From NCBI GenBank assembly GCA_964542665.1, contig CAZIUF010000004.1:1-52824 (forward strand): a stretch of DNA of 52,824 bases, written 5' to 3'. Under the pieces are notes generated by a model. It made no database searches. It had not been told where the DNA came from and was given only the letters and a program-made list of their open reading frames with translations. The position numbers and the translations under genes were made by a program. This document shows, one piece after another, positions 38,727 to 46,545 of the stretch; the stretch's first letter is position 1, and every line of letters begins with the position of its first letter. Origin of the DNA: JAGOLU01 sp964542665 (GTDB taxonomy: Bacteria > Patescibacteriota > Microgenomatia > UBA1406 > GWC2-37-13).

Positions 38727-41408
38727 TTAGCTTTGCATGGTGACCTTTGGTCCTACCAGTTTCTCAAACTCCTCTTGATCCATATTTTCCTTTTCAAGCA
38801 GGGCGAGTGAGACTGCGTCCATTTCCACTTTCTTTGACTTAATGAGCTTCACGGCGTCAGCGTATCCTTTGTCGAGTATGACCCTGATCTCAGCGTCAAC
38901 TTTGGCCATCATATCTTGACTGATAGATTCCTCGCGATAGCCAACACGATAGTCTGTGACGTCATGAGTGGCGCCGAGATTGATGGGACCCAGTGGACTC
39001 ATGCCGTACTCAGTTACCATCGCACGGGCGACAGATGTTGCCTGGTTAAAGTCATTGGCTGCACCGGTCGTAACCTCATTGAAAAATACTTCTTCTGCTG
39101 CGCGTCCGCCCATCATGACAGATATCCGCTCTTGGAGATGTGTTTTGGTTTCGTGGATCTTATCCTTAGCAGGAGGTATCAGCGTGTGACCGAGCGACAT
39201 GCCACGAGATACGATCGAGATGCGATGCACCGGATCAGTGTGTGGCATAAAGTGCGATACGATAGCATGACCAGCCTCATGATAGGCGGTGAGCTTGCGA
39301 TCATAATCAGATTGCAATCTTTTTTTCTCCGGTCCGAGCTTGATTTTGGTTGATGACTCTTCGATCGCATGCATGGTTACCATATCTGCGCCATTGCGCG
39401 CAGTGAGGATCGCTGCTTCGTTTAACATATTCTCAAGCTCTGCACCAGAAAATCCAATGGTGCGCTTTGCCACTGCATCCCAGTTCACATCGTCTGCAAA
39501 TGTCTTTCCTTTTGCGTGGATAACCAGTATTTGTTTACGTCCTTCTGCATCTGGATAGTCCACGGTAACTCGTCGATCAAATCGACCAGGACGGAGAAGT
39601 GCAGGATCGAGCAGATCAGGACGATTAGTCGCAGCCATCACGATGACGTTCATACTCGGGACGAAGCCATCCATCTCAACCAGAATTTGGTTAAGTGTTT
39701 GTTCTTGCTCAGAGTTTGATCCCATGGATAGAGAACTCGAGCGAGCACGTGCAATCGCATCGATCTCATCGATGAAGATGATAGCGGGTGCGCTTTTTTG
39801 TGCTGCACCAAAGAGTTCACGCACGCGTTTTGCTCCTACGCCCACAATCATTTCGACGAACTCTGATCCGGACGATGAGAAGAATGGTACGCCAGCTTCG
39901 CCAGCCACTGCTTTTGCAAGCAGCGTTTTACCGCATCCGGCAGGTCCAGAGAGGAGGACGCCTTTGGGGATACGTGCACCAACTCGCGTATATTTATCAG
40001 GATTTTTCAAGTAGTCGACCACTTCTTCAAGCTCTCCCTTTGCATCATCGATCCCCGCAACATCAGCAAATGAAGTCTTGGGCATGTCTGCTGAGATTCC
40101 TTTGCTACTCCCTGCATCAAAGTTCACGATTGAGCCTTTTTTGATTTTATCAATGGCCGTTTTCATATCTGCGATCGTACAATCAGTTCTCCCATCTTTG
40201 ATAGTCAGCATCATCGCTTCATTGATTGCACTCTCGAGATCTGACGCGCTGAATCCACTCGTGAGCTTTGCAACTTCATCCCAACTGGTGTCTACGTGAA
40301 TTTTTTTATTCTTCGCATGGAGCTCAAGGATCTGTTTTCGTGCGGCGATCCCTGGTCGTTCAAGTTGGATACGTTTATCAAATCGTCCAGTTCGGAGGAA
40401 TGCAGGATCGAGAAGATCAGCACGATTGGTCGATGCCATCACCACGACATTATCACTCGGACTGAAGCCATCCATCTCAACGAGGATCTGATTCAGTGTT
40501 TGATCTCGCTCATCGTGACTTGGCATGAATCCCTGTCCACGAGCTTTCCCTATCGCATCGATCTCATCGATGAAGATGATCGATGGCGCTGATTTTTTGG
40601 CCATGGCAAACAGATCTCGCACGCGTGCAGCACCGATACCGACTAACATCTCCATAAACTCAGATCCAGATACACTGAAAAACGGTACGCCAGCTTCGCC
40701 AGCGACAGCTCGAGCAAGGAGTGTCTTGCCGCTTCCTGGTGGTCCAGACATGATGACGCCTCGAGGTGGTCGGATACCAAGGTCAAGGTATTTTTTCGGA
40801 TCTTTCAGATAGTTTATGATGTCTGACAGATCTTTTTTTGCTTCATCAAGTCCTGCAACATCTGCGAAGGTGACTTTCTGCATACTCTTGTGTATGCGTT
40901 TTGCACGATTGGCACCAAAGCTAAAGAGTCCCTCTTGAGCTCCTTTTGCTTGTCTGATGACGAAATAGAGAAGACCAATGCCAAAGAGAATAGGCAAAAT
41001 ATTTGCGAGTGCACCTGCGATCATCGTCATCGTGCTTGTATTGGTCACCTCGATTTTGACCTTAGTGATATCCACTCCAGCATCCTTCAATGTTTTCAAG
41101 AAACTCTCTCCATATTCTTTTGTTGTGCGTGCACCTGATGCATCGTCGCCTTTGTAGTTCACGATGACACTGTCCTCGATGATCTGTACTTTTGACACTT
41201 TATTATCCTTGATATCTTTGATGATCTCGGTTATTGATTTTTCAGGAAACTTCTTGCCTGCCTCGTTGCTTAGTGATGATACTGCAGAACCAACGAGTAA
41301 AAGTATGAGGAACCCGATAAACATAGTTCGAATATCAAACTCGAGACGAAACTCTCGACCTTTGGGAGTCTGTTGTATTGAAGGGTTACGATTTGATTTT
41401 GGTGCCAT
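38727..41408 (-). CDS. ftsH: FtsH-type membrane protease with two tandem AAA modules
   Basis: 893 residues; ordinary FtsH has about 610-650. Order: transmembrane helix (about 28-45), exported domain (about 50-125), second helix (129-150), AAA module 1 (GPPGSGKT 222-229, IIFIDEID 277-284, STNRADLLDP), AAA module 2 (GPAGCGKT 488-495, IIFIDEID 543-550, ATNRPDLLDP), then one M41 peptidase domain with HEAGH at 710-714 and GAANDFNQAT for the third zinc ligand. Both AAA modules keep Walker A and B and arginine-finger regions. In both, the pore motif usually MFVG has no aromatic residue: MLVG (module 1) and MIVG (module 2). It degrades membrane and cytosolic proteins in known relatives. Confidence 0.95.
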   Translation of the reverse strand: MAPKSNRNPSIQQTPKGREFRLEFDIRTMFIGFLILLLVGSAVSSLSNEAGKKFPEKSITEIIKDIKDNKVSKVQIIEDSVIVNYKGDDASGARTTKEYGESFLKTLKDAGVDITKVKIEVTNTSTMTMIAGALANILPILFGIGLLYFVIRQAKGAQEGLFSFGANRAKRIHKSMQKVTFADVAGLDEAKKDLSDIINYLKDPKKYLDLGIRPPRGVIMSGPPGSGKTLLARAVAGEAGVPFFSVSGSEFMEMLVGIGAARVRDLFAMAKKSAPSIIFIDEIDAIGKARGQGFMPSHDERDQTLNQILVEMDGFSPSDNVVVMASTNRADLLDPAFLRTGRFDKRIQLERPGIAARKQILELHAKNKKIHVDTSWDEVAKLTSGFSASDLESAINEAMMLTIKDGRTDCTIADMKTAIDKIKKGSIVNFDAGSSKGISADMPKTSFADVAGIDDAKGELEEVVDYLKNPDKYTRVGARIPKGVLLSGPAGCGKTLLAKAVAGEAGVPFFSSSGSEFVEMIVGVGAKRVRELFGAAQKSAPAIIFIDEIDAIARARSSSLSMGSNSEQEQTLNQILVEMDGFVPSMNVIVMAATNRPDLLDPALLRPGRFDRRVTVDYPDAEGRKQILVIHAKGKTFADDVNWDAVAKRTIGFSGAELENMLNEAAILTARNGADMVTMHAIEESSTKIKLGPEKKRLQSDYDRKLTAYHEAGHAIVSHFMPHTDPVHRISIVSRGMSLGHTLIPPAKDKIHETKTHLQERISVMMGGRAAEEVFFNEVTTGAANDFNQATSVARAMVTEYGMSPLGPINLGATHDVTDYRVGYREESISQDMMAKVDAEIRVILDKGYADAVKLIKSKKVEMDAVSLALLEKENMDQEEFEKLVGPKVTMQS

Positions 41409-41418
41409 ATATGAGGTG

Positions 41419-41424
41419 ATTGTA
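41419..41424 (-). promoter_or_regulatory. -10 box of ftsH
   Basis: TACAAT preceded by TGC (extended -10), 10 nt before the ftsH ATG. Confidence 0.5.
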
Positions 41425-41466
41425 GCATACGAGCCGTCATTCTGCTAACCGGAAAGAGCTTACTTT

Positions 41467-41475
41467 TGTTATACT
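41467..41475 (+). promoter_or_regulatory. Extended -10 of the tsaC-tsaE fusion gene
   Basis: TGTTATACT (TGnTATACT), 8 nt before the ATG at 41484. Confidence 0.55.
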
Positions 41476-41483
41476 ACGTATAT

Positions 41484-42623
41484 ATGAGTTTGTCGCGTAT
41501 TAAAGATCTGTCCCACACATCTATTTTGAAAGCTATTGAAGTATTACGCTCTGGTGGACTTGTCGTTTGTCCATCAGATACTGTGTATGGTTTGCTTGTT
41601 GATGCGACCAATGAAGAAGCAGTGAAAAAACTGATCGCTTTCAAAGAGCGCCCAGTAGGTAAAGCAATATCTGTATTTGTAGATGGATTTGAGATGATGG
41701 GAAAGCTAGTTGATACGAGCCTGATCAAACCCGCCACAAAATCTCTCATCCCTGGTCCATACACATTTGTTTTACCCTCACTACACAATTGTTCAAAATT
41801 ACTTGAATCAGAAAAAGGTACGCTTGGAGTCAGATTGATATCTTCTTCTGTCATTCCCGCGCAGGCGGGAATCTATGGATCCTCAATCGTAGTTGAGGAT
41901 GACAAGCCCTTAACTCCTTCCGATTTCGTCACCACCCTCGTGCATGAGTTTGGTCGACCTGTCACTGCAACCTCGGCAAATCTTGCTGGAAAATCATCAT
42001 GCTACAGCATCGATGCGTTTATGCACCAGTTGTCGGACAAGAAAAAGCAGATGATTGATCTGATCATAGATGGAGGAGAGTTGCCACACCACGAGCCATC
42101 AACTGTACTTGATCTGACGATGCAAACACCTACTGTATTACGTGCTACATCCGCTGGTCAAACGAACATCACTCACTCAGTCGAAGAAACAATGAATCTA
42201 GCTGAGCGTTTTATTATGTCATTGCGAGCGAGCGATAGCGAGCGTGGCAATCTAGTTATTTATCTCCACGGCGACCTCGGTGCTGGCAAAACACATTTTG
42301 TCAAAGGCATCGCGCGATACTTAGGTTTTGATCGAGTCGTCTCTCCGACCTATGTCGGAGTACAAGAATATGTAAACGATCGCGTCAAGCTCTATCATGT
42401 TGATCTGTACAACTGCCAGACGCAGGAAGATGTTGAAGCATTGCAGCTCAATAAACTAATTCACCCACCCAACGCTGTCATCCCAGCGCATGCTGGGATC
42501 CAGAATAACAAACCGACTATCGTTTGTATCGAGTGGTCAGAGGTAGGTCTTCTCAGCTATCCAGGGAAGCATGTGTTTATTGAGTATATTAAGGATGACG
42601 ATCGAAATATCGCCATAATATAA
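41484..42623 (+). CDS. TsaC-TsaE fusion (t6A tRNA modification)
   Basis: 379 residues with two enzymes in one chain. Residues 1-225 are a YrdC/Sua5/TsaC domain, making threonylcarbamoyl-AMP (LRSGGLVVCPSDTVYGLL, FKERPVGKAISVFV, VTATSANLAGK). Residues 235-379 are TsaE, the ATPase that activates TsaD/TsaB (LHGDLGAGKTHFVKGIA with Walker A 263-270, SPTYVGVQEY, LYHVDLYN, IEWSEVG). Three palindromic elements are in frame: residues 122-141, 246-258 and 330-342. The second is at the start of the TsaE domain. tsaD follows 10 nt later. tsaB is not seen in the window. Confidence 0.93.
   Translation: MSLSRIKDLSHTSILKAIEVLRSGGLVVCPSDTVYGLLVDATNEEAVKKLIAFKERPVGKAISVFVDGFEMMGKLVDTSLIKPATKSLIPGPYTFVLPSLHNCSKLLESEKGTLGVRLISSSVIPAQAGIYGSSIVVEDDKPLTPSDFVTTLVHEFGRPVTATSANLAGKSSCYSIDAFMHQLSDKKKQMIDLIIDGGELPHHEPSTVLDLTMQTPTVLRATSAGQTNITHSVEETMNLAERFIMSLRASDSERGNLVIYLHGDLGAGKTHFVKGIARYLGFDRVVSPTYVGVQEYVNDRVKLYHVDLYNCQTQEDVEALQLNKLIHPPNAVIPAHAGIQNNKPTIVCIEWSEVGLLSYPGKHVFIEYIKDDDRNIAII
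41850..41903. repeat. Palindromic element inside the TsaC domain
   Basis: GTCATTCCCGCGCAGGCGGG then AATCTATGG, joined to a second arm GGATCCTCAATCGTAGTTGA and GGATGAC. In frame; encodes VIPAQAGIYGSSIVVEDD. Two element types appear joined here, as in lysS. Confidence 0.8.
42218..42254. repeat. Palindromic element at the start of the TsaE domain
   Basis: GTCATTGCGAGCGAGCGATA then GCGAGCGTGGCAATCT. In frame; encodes SLRASDSERGNL just before the Walker A strand. Confidence 0.75.
42477..42506. repeat. Palindromic element inside the TsaE domain
   Basis: GTCATCCCAGCGCATGCTGG then GATCCAGAAT. In frame; encodes VIPAHAGIQN, nearly the same peptide as VIPAQAGIY in the TsaC part. Confidence 0.8.
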
Positions 42624-42633
42624 GTATCAAATT

Positions 42634-43677
42634 ATGATTATCCTTGCCATCGATACCAGCGCAGATGATACCTCGGTTGCGATCGTGAAAGATCGCAGAG
42701 TTCTTTCTTCAGTCGTCGCATCTCAGATCACGACTCACGCTGGCTGGGGAGGTATCATGCCTATCGTCGCCAAACTTGGGCATGAGAAAAAGATAGGAAT
42801 AGTATTAGAGAAAGCTCTTTTCAAGCTGCGAGCTTCAAGCTACAAGCATACTGATATAGACGCCATTGCTGTCACACAAGGACCAGGTCTCTCGATCGCA
42901 CTAGAGGTGGGCATACTCAAAGCCAAAGAGTTGGCGATCACCTGGAAAAAACCTCTCATAGCAGTCAACCATATGGAGGGACATCTGTACTCACCGTTTG
43001 TCCAAAATAGTGCAGGTCATCCCGATCGAGTTATTCCAGGACGATTTTTATCGTTACTTATCTCGGGTGGTCACACGCAGATCATCCAGGTCGAGGGAAA
43101 CGACAAGTACACCATCCTTGGTGAGACGGTCGATGATGCGGCAGGCGAGGCGCTGGACAAAGCAGCCCGCATGCTGGGGTTTGGATATCCGGGAGGGGCC
43201 GTCATCGAGCGCCTCGCCCATGAAGTCGACAACAAAGACTTTTTTCATTTCCCTCGCCCAATGATTGGTCAGCAAACACTCGACATGAGTTTCTCAGGGC
43301 TGAAGACTCATCTCATGTATTTTCTCAAGGGCGAAAAAGGCGTCACTGTCGATCAGGTCGCTCAGATCAGAGAGATCGCGAGCTCTTTTCAAGAGGCAGT
43401 ATTTGATACGATCGTCCGCAAGCTAGATAAAGCAATTTCGCAAACAGGTATCACGACCATCGCGGTCGGTGGAGGAGTGATCGCAAACAAGCGTCTACGC
43501 TATTTGCTCCGCAAACTCATGAAGAAACACGGAGGCATCGCAGTATTCCCCCCCCTCAAATATCTGTGTGGTGACAATGCTGCGATGATCGGAGTAGCTG
43601 CATGGAAGCAAGCCGAGCGAGGCGTCTATGTGCGGGATATTCAAAACCTCGGTCGTGAACCACGAAAAAGTTTGTGA
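42634..43677 (+). CDS. tsaD: tRNA N6-adenosine threonylcarbamoyltransferase TsaD
   Basis: 347 residues, standard length. It moves threonylcarbamoyl to A37 of tRNAs that read ANN codons, working with TsaC, TsaE and usually TsaB. Seen: ASKHA-fold start LAIDTSADDTSVAIV, metal ligands H113 and H117 in NHMEGHLYS, SGGHTQIIQ, DDAAGEALDKAARMLG, and the last metal ligand in YLCGDNAAMIG. A degenerate repeat (42825-42850) encodes FKLRASSYKH, and a weak element-like stretch lies at 43016. It follows the TsaC-TsaE gene by 10 nt. Confidence 0.96.
   Translation: MIILAIDTSADDTSVAIVKDRRVLSSVVASQITTHAGWGGIMPIVAKLGHEKKIGIVLEKALFKLRASSYKHTDIDAIAVTQGPGLSIALEVGILKAKELAITWKKPLIAVNHMEGHLYSPFVQNSAGHPDRVIPGRFLSLLISGGHTQIIQVEGNDKYTILGETVDDAAGEALDKAARMLGFGYPGGAVIERLAHEVDNKDFFHFPRPMIGQQTLDMSFSGLKTHLMYFLKGEKGVTVDQVAQIREIASSFQEAVFDTIVRKLDKAISQTGITTIAVGGGVIANKRLRYLLRKLMKKHGGIAVFPPLKYLCGDNAAMIGVAAWKQAERGVYVRDIQNLGREPRKSL
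42825..42850 (+). repeat. Degenerate AGCTNCAAGCT repeat inside tsaD
   Basis: AGCTGCGAGCTTCAAGCTAC then AAGC. A similar run lies at 15670-15690 (AAAGCTACGAGCTTCAAG) in the gap after the HIT gene start. Confidence 0.45.
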
Positions 43678-43693
43678 GAGATCCCACTTCAGG

Positions 43694-43699
43694 TATACT
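43694..43699 (+). promoter_or_regulatory. -10 box of sufC
   Basis: TATACT, 10 nt before the sufC ATG. It gives the suf genes their own promoter after tsaD. Confidence 0.45.
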
Positions 43700-43709
43700 G
43701 CTAAGCTCA

Positions 43710-44438
43710 ATGCTACGCATACAAAACTTGCAGGTATCGGTTGCTGTTAAACAGATCCTTACCGATTTTTCGTACACTTTTGAAAAGGATCAAGTGTATG
43801 CGATCATGGGTCCGAATGGCTCTGGCAAGTCTACTCTTGCACATGCAATCGCTGGAAATCCTACGTACCAAGTCTCAAGCTCCAAACTCCAAATTTCAAA
43901 TAAGGGTAAAGTGATCAATCTCAAAGATCTTGAGCCGGATGAGCGAGCAGATGGAGGAATATTTCTGTCATTTCAAAACCCGCTTGCCCTACAAGGTATA
44001 CGCGTAGCTCAGCTATTACTGCTCGCGCTCAAGGGTAAAGTCTCAGCGCTTGAGATCCGAAAAAGATCAAAGGCTATAGCCAAAGAGCTAAGTATTTCTG
44101 AAGATCTACTCAATAGATCGCTCAATGAGGGCGCATCAGGCGGCGAGAGAAAGAAAATGGAAGTGCTCCAAGGAGCGATTCTCGATCGAACTGTACAGAT
44201 ATACGATGAGGTAGATACAGGTGTTGATGTGGACGCGCTCAAATCAATTGGTCAGTTTTTGCATGCGCACAAAAAGGGCAAAGTCATCATCATCATCACG
44301 CATTATCACCGCATACTCAAATATATAAAACCTGATAAAGTATTAGTGCTCAAGGATGGTCAACTGATTGCAGATGGGGGACCAGGGCTCGCAGAAACGA
44401 TCGAAAAAGAAGGGTATCAAAAGTTTTTAGTTGCATAA
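43710..44438 (+). CDS. sufC: Fe-S cluster assembly ATPase SufC
   Basis: 242 residues, an ABC-type ATPase that drives SufB/SufD during iron-sulfur cluster building. Seen: Walker A MGPNGSGKST, the Q-loop FLSFQNPLALQG, the signature SGGERKKMEVLQ, Walker B with DEVDTGVDVDAL, and the H-loop ITHYHRIL. At about residues 53-66 there is a short insertion (YQVSSSKLQISNK) encoded by a degenerate repeat, in the loop after Walker A. The ATG at 43710 is chosen by homology and by TATACT upstream. Confidence 0.95.
   Translation: MLRIQNLQVSVAVKQILTDFSYTFEKDQVYAIMGPNGSGKSTLAHAIAGNPTYQVSSSKLQISNKGKVINLKDLEPDERADGGIFLSFQNPLALQGIRVAQLLLLALKGKVSALEIRKRSKAIAKELSISEDLLNRSLNEGASGGERKKMEVLQGAILDRTVQIYDEVDTGVDVDALKSIGQFLHAHKKGKVIIIITHYHRILKYIKPDKVLVLKDGQLIADGGPGLAETIEKEGYQKFLVA
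43868..43905 (+). repeat. Degenerate CAAACTCCAAATT repeat inside sufC
   Basis: AAGCTCCAAACTCCAAATTT and CAAATAAG: units of about 8 nt, in frame, in a surface loop of the ATPase. Confidence 0.5.
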
Positions 44439-44460
44439 CTAATCATTTGCCGTTTAGTCT

Positions 44461-44488
44461 GTCATTGCGACGCTTCGCTCGCAGTGAC
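44461..44488. repeat. Palindromic element, GTCATTGCGACG type
   Basis: GTCATTGCGACGCTTCGC then TCGCAGTGAC. A short, nearly perfect hairpin in the gap between sufC and the histidine phosphatase gene. Confidence 0.75.
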
Positions 44489-44500
44489 AGCATCAGCATG

Positions 44501-44506
44501 TATATT
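44501..44506 (+). promoter_or_regulatory. -10 box of the histidine phosphatase gene
   Basis: TATATT preceded by TG, 9 nt before the ATG at 44516. Confidence 0.45.
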
Positions 44507-44515
44507 TAACTAATT

Positions 44516-45133
44516 ATGACCATCATCTACCTCATCCGCCACGGTGAAAGTATTTACAACACGATGCACATCGTCCAAGGTGATGATGATGACAAAAACA
44601 ACACACTTTCACCACATGGACGAGAGCAGGCAGAATCAGTAGCGACCAAACTTAGCGCTGTAAGAGTAAACCAAATATATTGTTCTCCTTTGATTCGTGC
44701 ACAAGAGACCGCAGTCATCATATCTGCGAAGCATAGTATGACTCCTGTCGTATACCCCAAACTACACGAAAAAAAACAAGCGATGCAGGGCATGAAAGAA
44801 ACTGATATGCTCGCAAAGTATATAAATTGGGCGACCATGTCCGAAAACGAACGACTTGATATAAAGGTGACTCCAAAAGAGGAATCACAAAGGGAGGTCC
44901 TCACTCGTGCTCTCCAAGTAGTTCAGGATATTTCTAACAAACATCCTGACCAAACACTATTTTGCGTCACCCATGGTGGCTTTATGCGGGCGCTGTATAC
45001 TCATCTTGCCAAGCTTTCACTCAAAGACATGTGGCATTTTAAAAACTGTGGATATTTGAAGATTCAAGTTGAGGGTGCCAACGTAAAAATACTTGAGACT
45101 GACCAACTTGAACTTAAATCACTTTTACCATGA
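44516..45133 (+). CDS. Histidine phosphatase family protein (phosphoglycerate mutase-like)
   Basis: 205 residues of the histidine phosphatase (branch 1) family. Seen: the nucleophile loop YLIRHGESIYNT, SPLIRAQETAVII with the second arginine, a charged middle with HEKKQAMQGMKETD, and FCVTHGGFMRALYTHL with the second catalytic histidine. Members include cofactor-dependent phosphoglycerate mutases and broad phosphatases; the short length favours a phosphatase. It lies between sufC and sufB and overlaps sufB by 4 nt, so it is co-expressed with the Suf proteins for no obvious reason. Confidence 0.9.
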   Translation: MTIIYLIRHGESIYNTMHIVQGDDDDKNNTLSPHGREQAESVATKLSAVRVNQIYCSPLIRAQETAVIISAKHSMTPVVYPKLHEKKQAMQGMKETDMLAKYINWATMSENERLDIKVTPKEESQREVLTRALQVVQDISNKHPDQTLFCVTHGGFMRALYTHLAKLSLKDMWHFKNCGYLKIQVEGANVKILETDQLELKSLLP

Positions 45134-46521
45134 CTGGCAATCTGAATTTCGACTACCGCTTTGGTTTTTCGATGCCTGAAAAATCAGTGTTCAAGGCGAA
45201 AAAAGGTCTCACCACAGATATTGTAAAAAAGATATCTCATATCAAACACGAGCCATCGTGGATGACTGAGTCACGCCTGAAAGCTTTTAAAATATTTTCA
45301 GAAAAACCCCTTCCTTCATTTGGGCCGTCACTTGCACACATTGACTTTGACAACTTGTATTACTATCTCAAGCCAACAGATCACCAGGTGCAAAAATGGG
45401 AGGACCTACCCAAAGAGATCAAAGAAACCTATGACCGTATTGGAGTACCAGAGGCAGAAAAGAAGTACTTGAGTGGCGTATCTGCACAGTACGATAGCGA
45501 AGTTGTGTATGAAAGCGTACAAAAAGAACTGACAAAGGATGGCGTCATATTCTGCGATATGGGGACAGCAGTAGAGAAGTATCCAGAGATCGTGAAGAAA
45601 TATTTTGGAAAGCTCATCCCTGCAGCTGACAACAAGTTTGCCGCGCTCAACTCTGCAGTATGGTCAGGAGGATCTTTCGTATACGTTCCGGCAGGAGTGA
45701 AAGTGAAGCTCCCCCTCCAAGCATACTTCCGGATCAACTCTCAAAAGTTTGGTCAGTTTGAACGTACGCTCATCATCGTTGAACCAGGGGGTGAAGTGAA
45801 CTATATCGAAGGCTGCACTGCGCCAGTCTATACCACAGATTCACTCCACGCGGCAGTAGTCGAAATATTTGTGAAAGAAGGCGGTAGATGTAGATATACC
45901 ACGGTACAAAACTGGAGTAAAAATGTCTTCAACCTCGTCACCAAACGAGCACGTGCAGAAAAAAATGCGCACATGGAGTGGATCGATTGCAATCTTGGGA
46001 GCCAAATCACCATGAAGTACCCTTCAGTGTATCTAGTCGGTGAAGGAGCTCGTGGTGAAATGCTCTCGATTGCGCTTGCGGGATCAGGACAGGTGCAAGA
46101 TGCAGGGGCCAAGATGGTCCACCTCGCACCACACACCACATCTCGAGTGATCTCAAAATCAATCTGCAAGGATGGGGGTAGGACCTCATACCGAGGTCTC
46201 GTATCAGTCTCGCCAAATGCCGTAGGAAGTAAAGTCTATGTGAGTTGTGACGCTATGCTGATCGATGGCCAGTCACGTTCAGACACGTATCCGAAGATGG
46301 ACGTGAGGTGCAGTGATGTAGAGGTACAGCACGAGGCGACTGTTGAGCGACTTGGCGAGGAGAAACTTTTTTACCTGATGTCTCGAGGTATATCAAAAGT
46401 TGACGCTGAGGGTCTACTGGTCAATGGTTTTATTGCCCCAGTCACACGTGAGATCCCGCTAGAGTACTCCATAGAGCTCAATAAACTCATCAATCTTGAG
46501 ATGGAAGGAAGCGTAGGGTAA
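45130..46521 (+). CDS. sufB: Fe-S cluster assembly scaffold SufB
   Basis: 463 residues, standard length. Scaffold of the SufBCD complex. Seen: N-terminal EPSWMTESRLKAFKIF, the long right-handed beta-helix (SGGSFVYVPAGVKVKLPLQA, IVEPGGEVNYIEGCTAP), and the C-terminal SDVEVQHEATVERLGEEKLF-type motif (in part DVEVQHEATV) followed by YLMSRGISKVDAEGLLVNGF. The cysteine in EGCTAP corresponds to the one that takes sulfur in E. coli SufB. It overlaps the preceding phosphatase gene by 4 nt. Confidence 0.96.
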   Translation: MTGNLNFDYRFGFSMPEKSVFKAKKGLTTDIVKKISHIKHEPSWMTESRLKAFKIFSEKPLPSFGPSLAHIDFDNLYYYLKPTDHQVQKWEDLPKEIKETYDRIGVPEAEKKYLSGVSAQYDSEVVYESVQKELTKDGVIFCDMGTAVEKYPEIVKKYFGKLIPAADNKFAALNSAVWSGGSFVYVPAGVKVKLPLQAYFRINSQKFGQFERTLIIVEPGGEVNYIEGCTAPVYTTDSLHAAVVEIFVKEGGRCRYTTVQNWSKNVFNLVTKRARAEKNAHMEWIDCNLGSQITMKYPSVYLVGEGARGEMLSIALAGSGQVQDAGAKMVHLAPHTTSRVISKSICKDGGRTSYRGLVSVSPNAVGSKVYVSCDAMLIDGQSRSDTYPKMDVRCSDVEVQHEATVERLGEEKLFYLMSRGISKVDAEGLLVNGFIAPVTREIPLEYSIELNKLINLEMEGSVG

Positions 46522-46545
46522 TCATAATAATATTCTAGATTACAA

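Noticed and set aside
43016..43040. A further palindromic element inside tsaD (GTCATCCCG...)
   Set aside because: It begins like the GTCATCCCG elements, but the second arm does not pair and the encoded stretch lies where TsaD proteins have a variable loop. Too weak to call.
44009..44242. Opposite-strand ORFs within sufC, alaS, ftsH and other genes
   Set aside because: They are shadows of strong genes: no motifs, no start signals and composition that mirrors the sense codons.
1061..44488. CRISPR array made of the palindromic repeats
   Set aside because: The repeats are scattered over the window, differ in sequence and have no regular spacers; no cas genes are seen.
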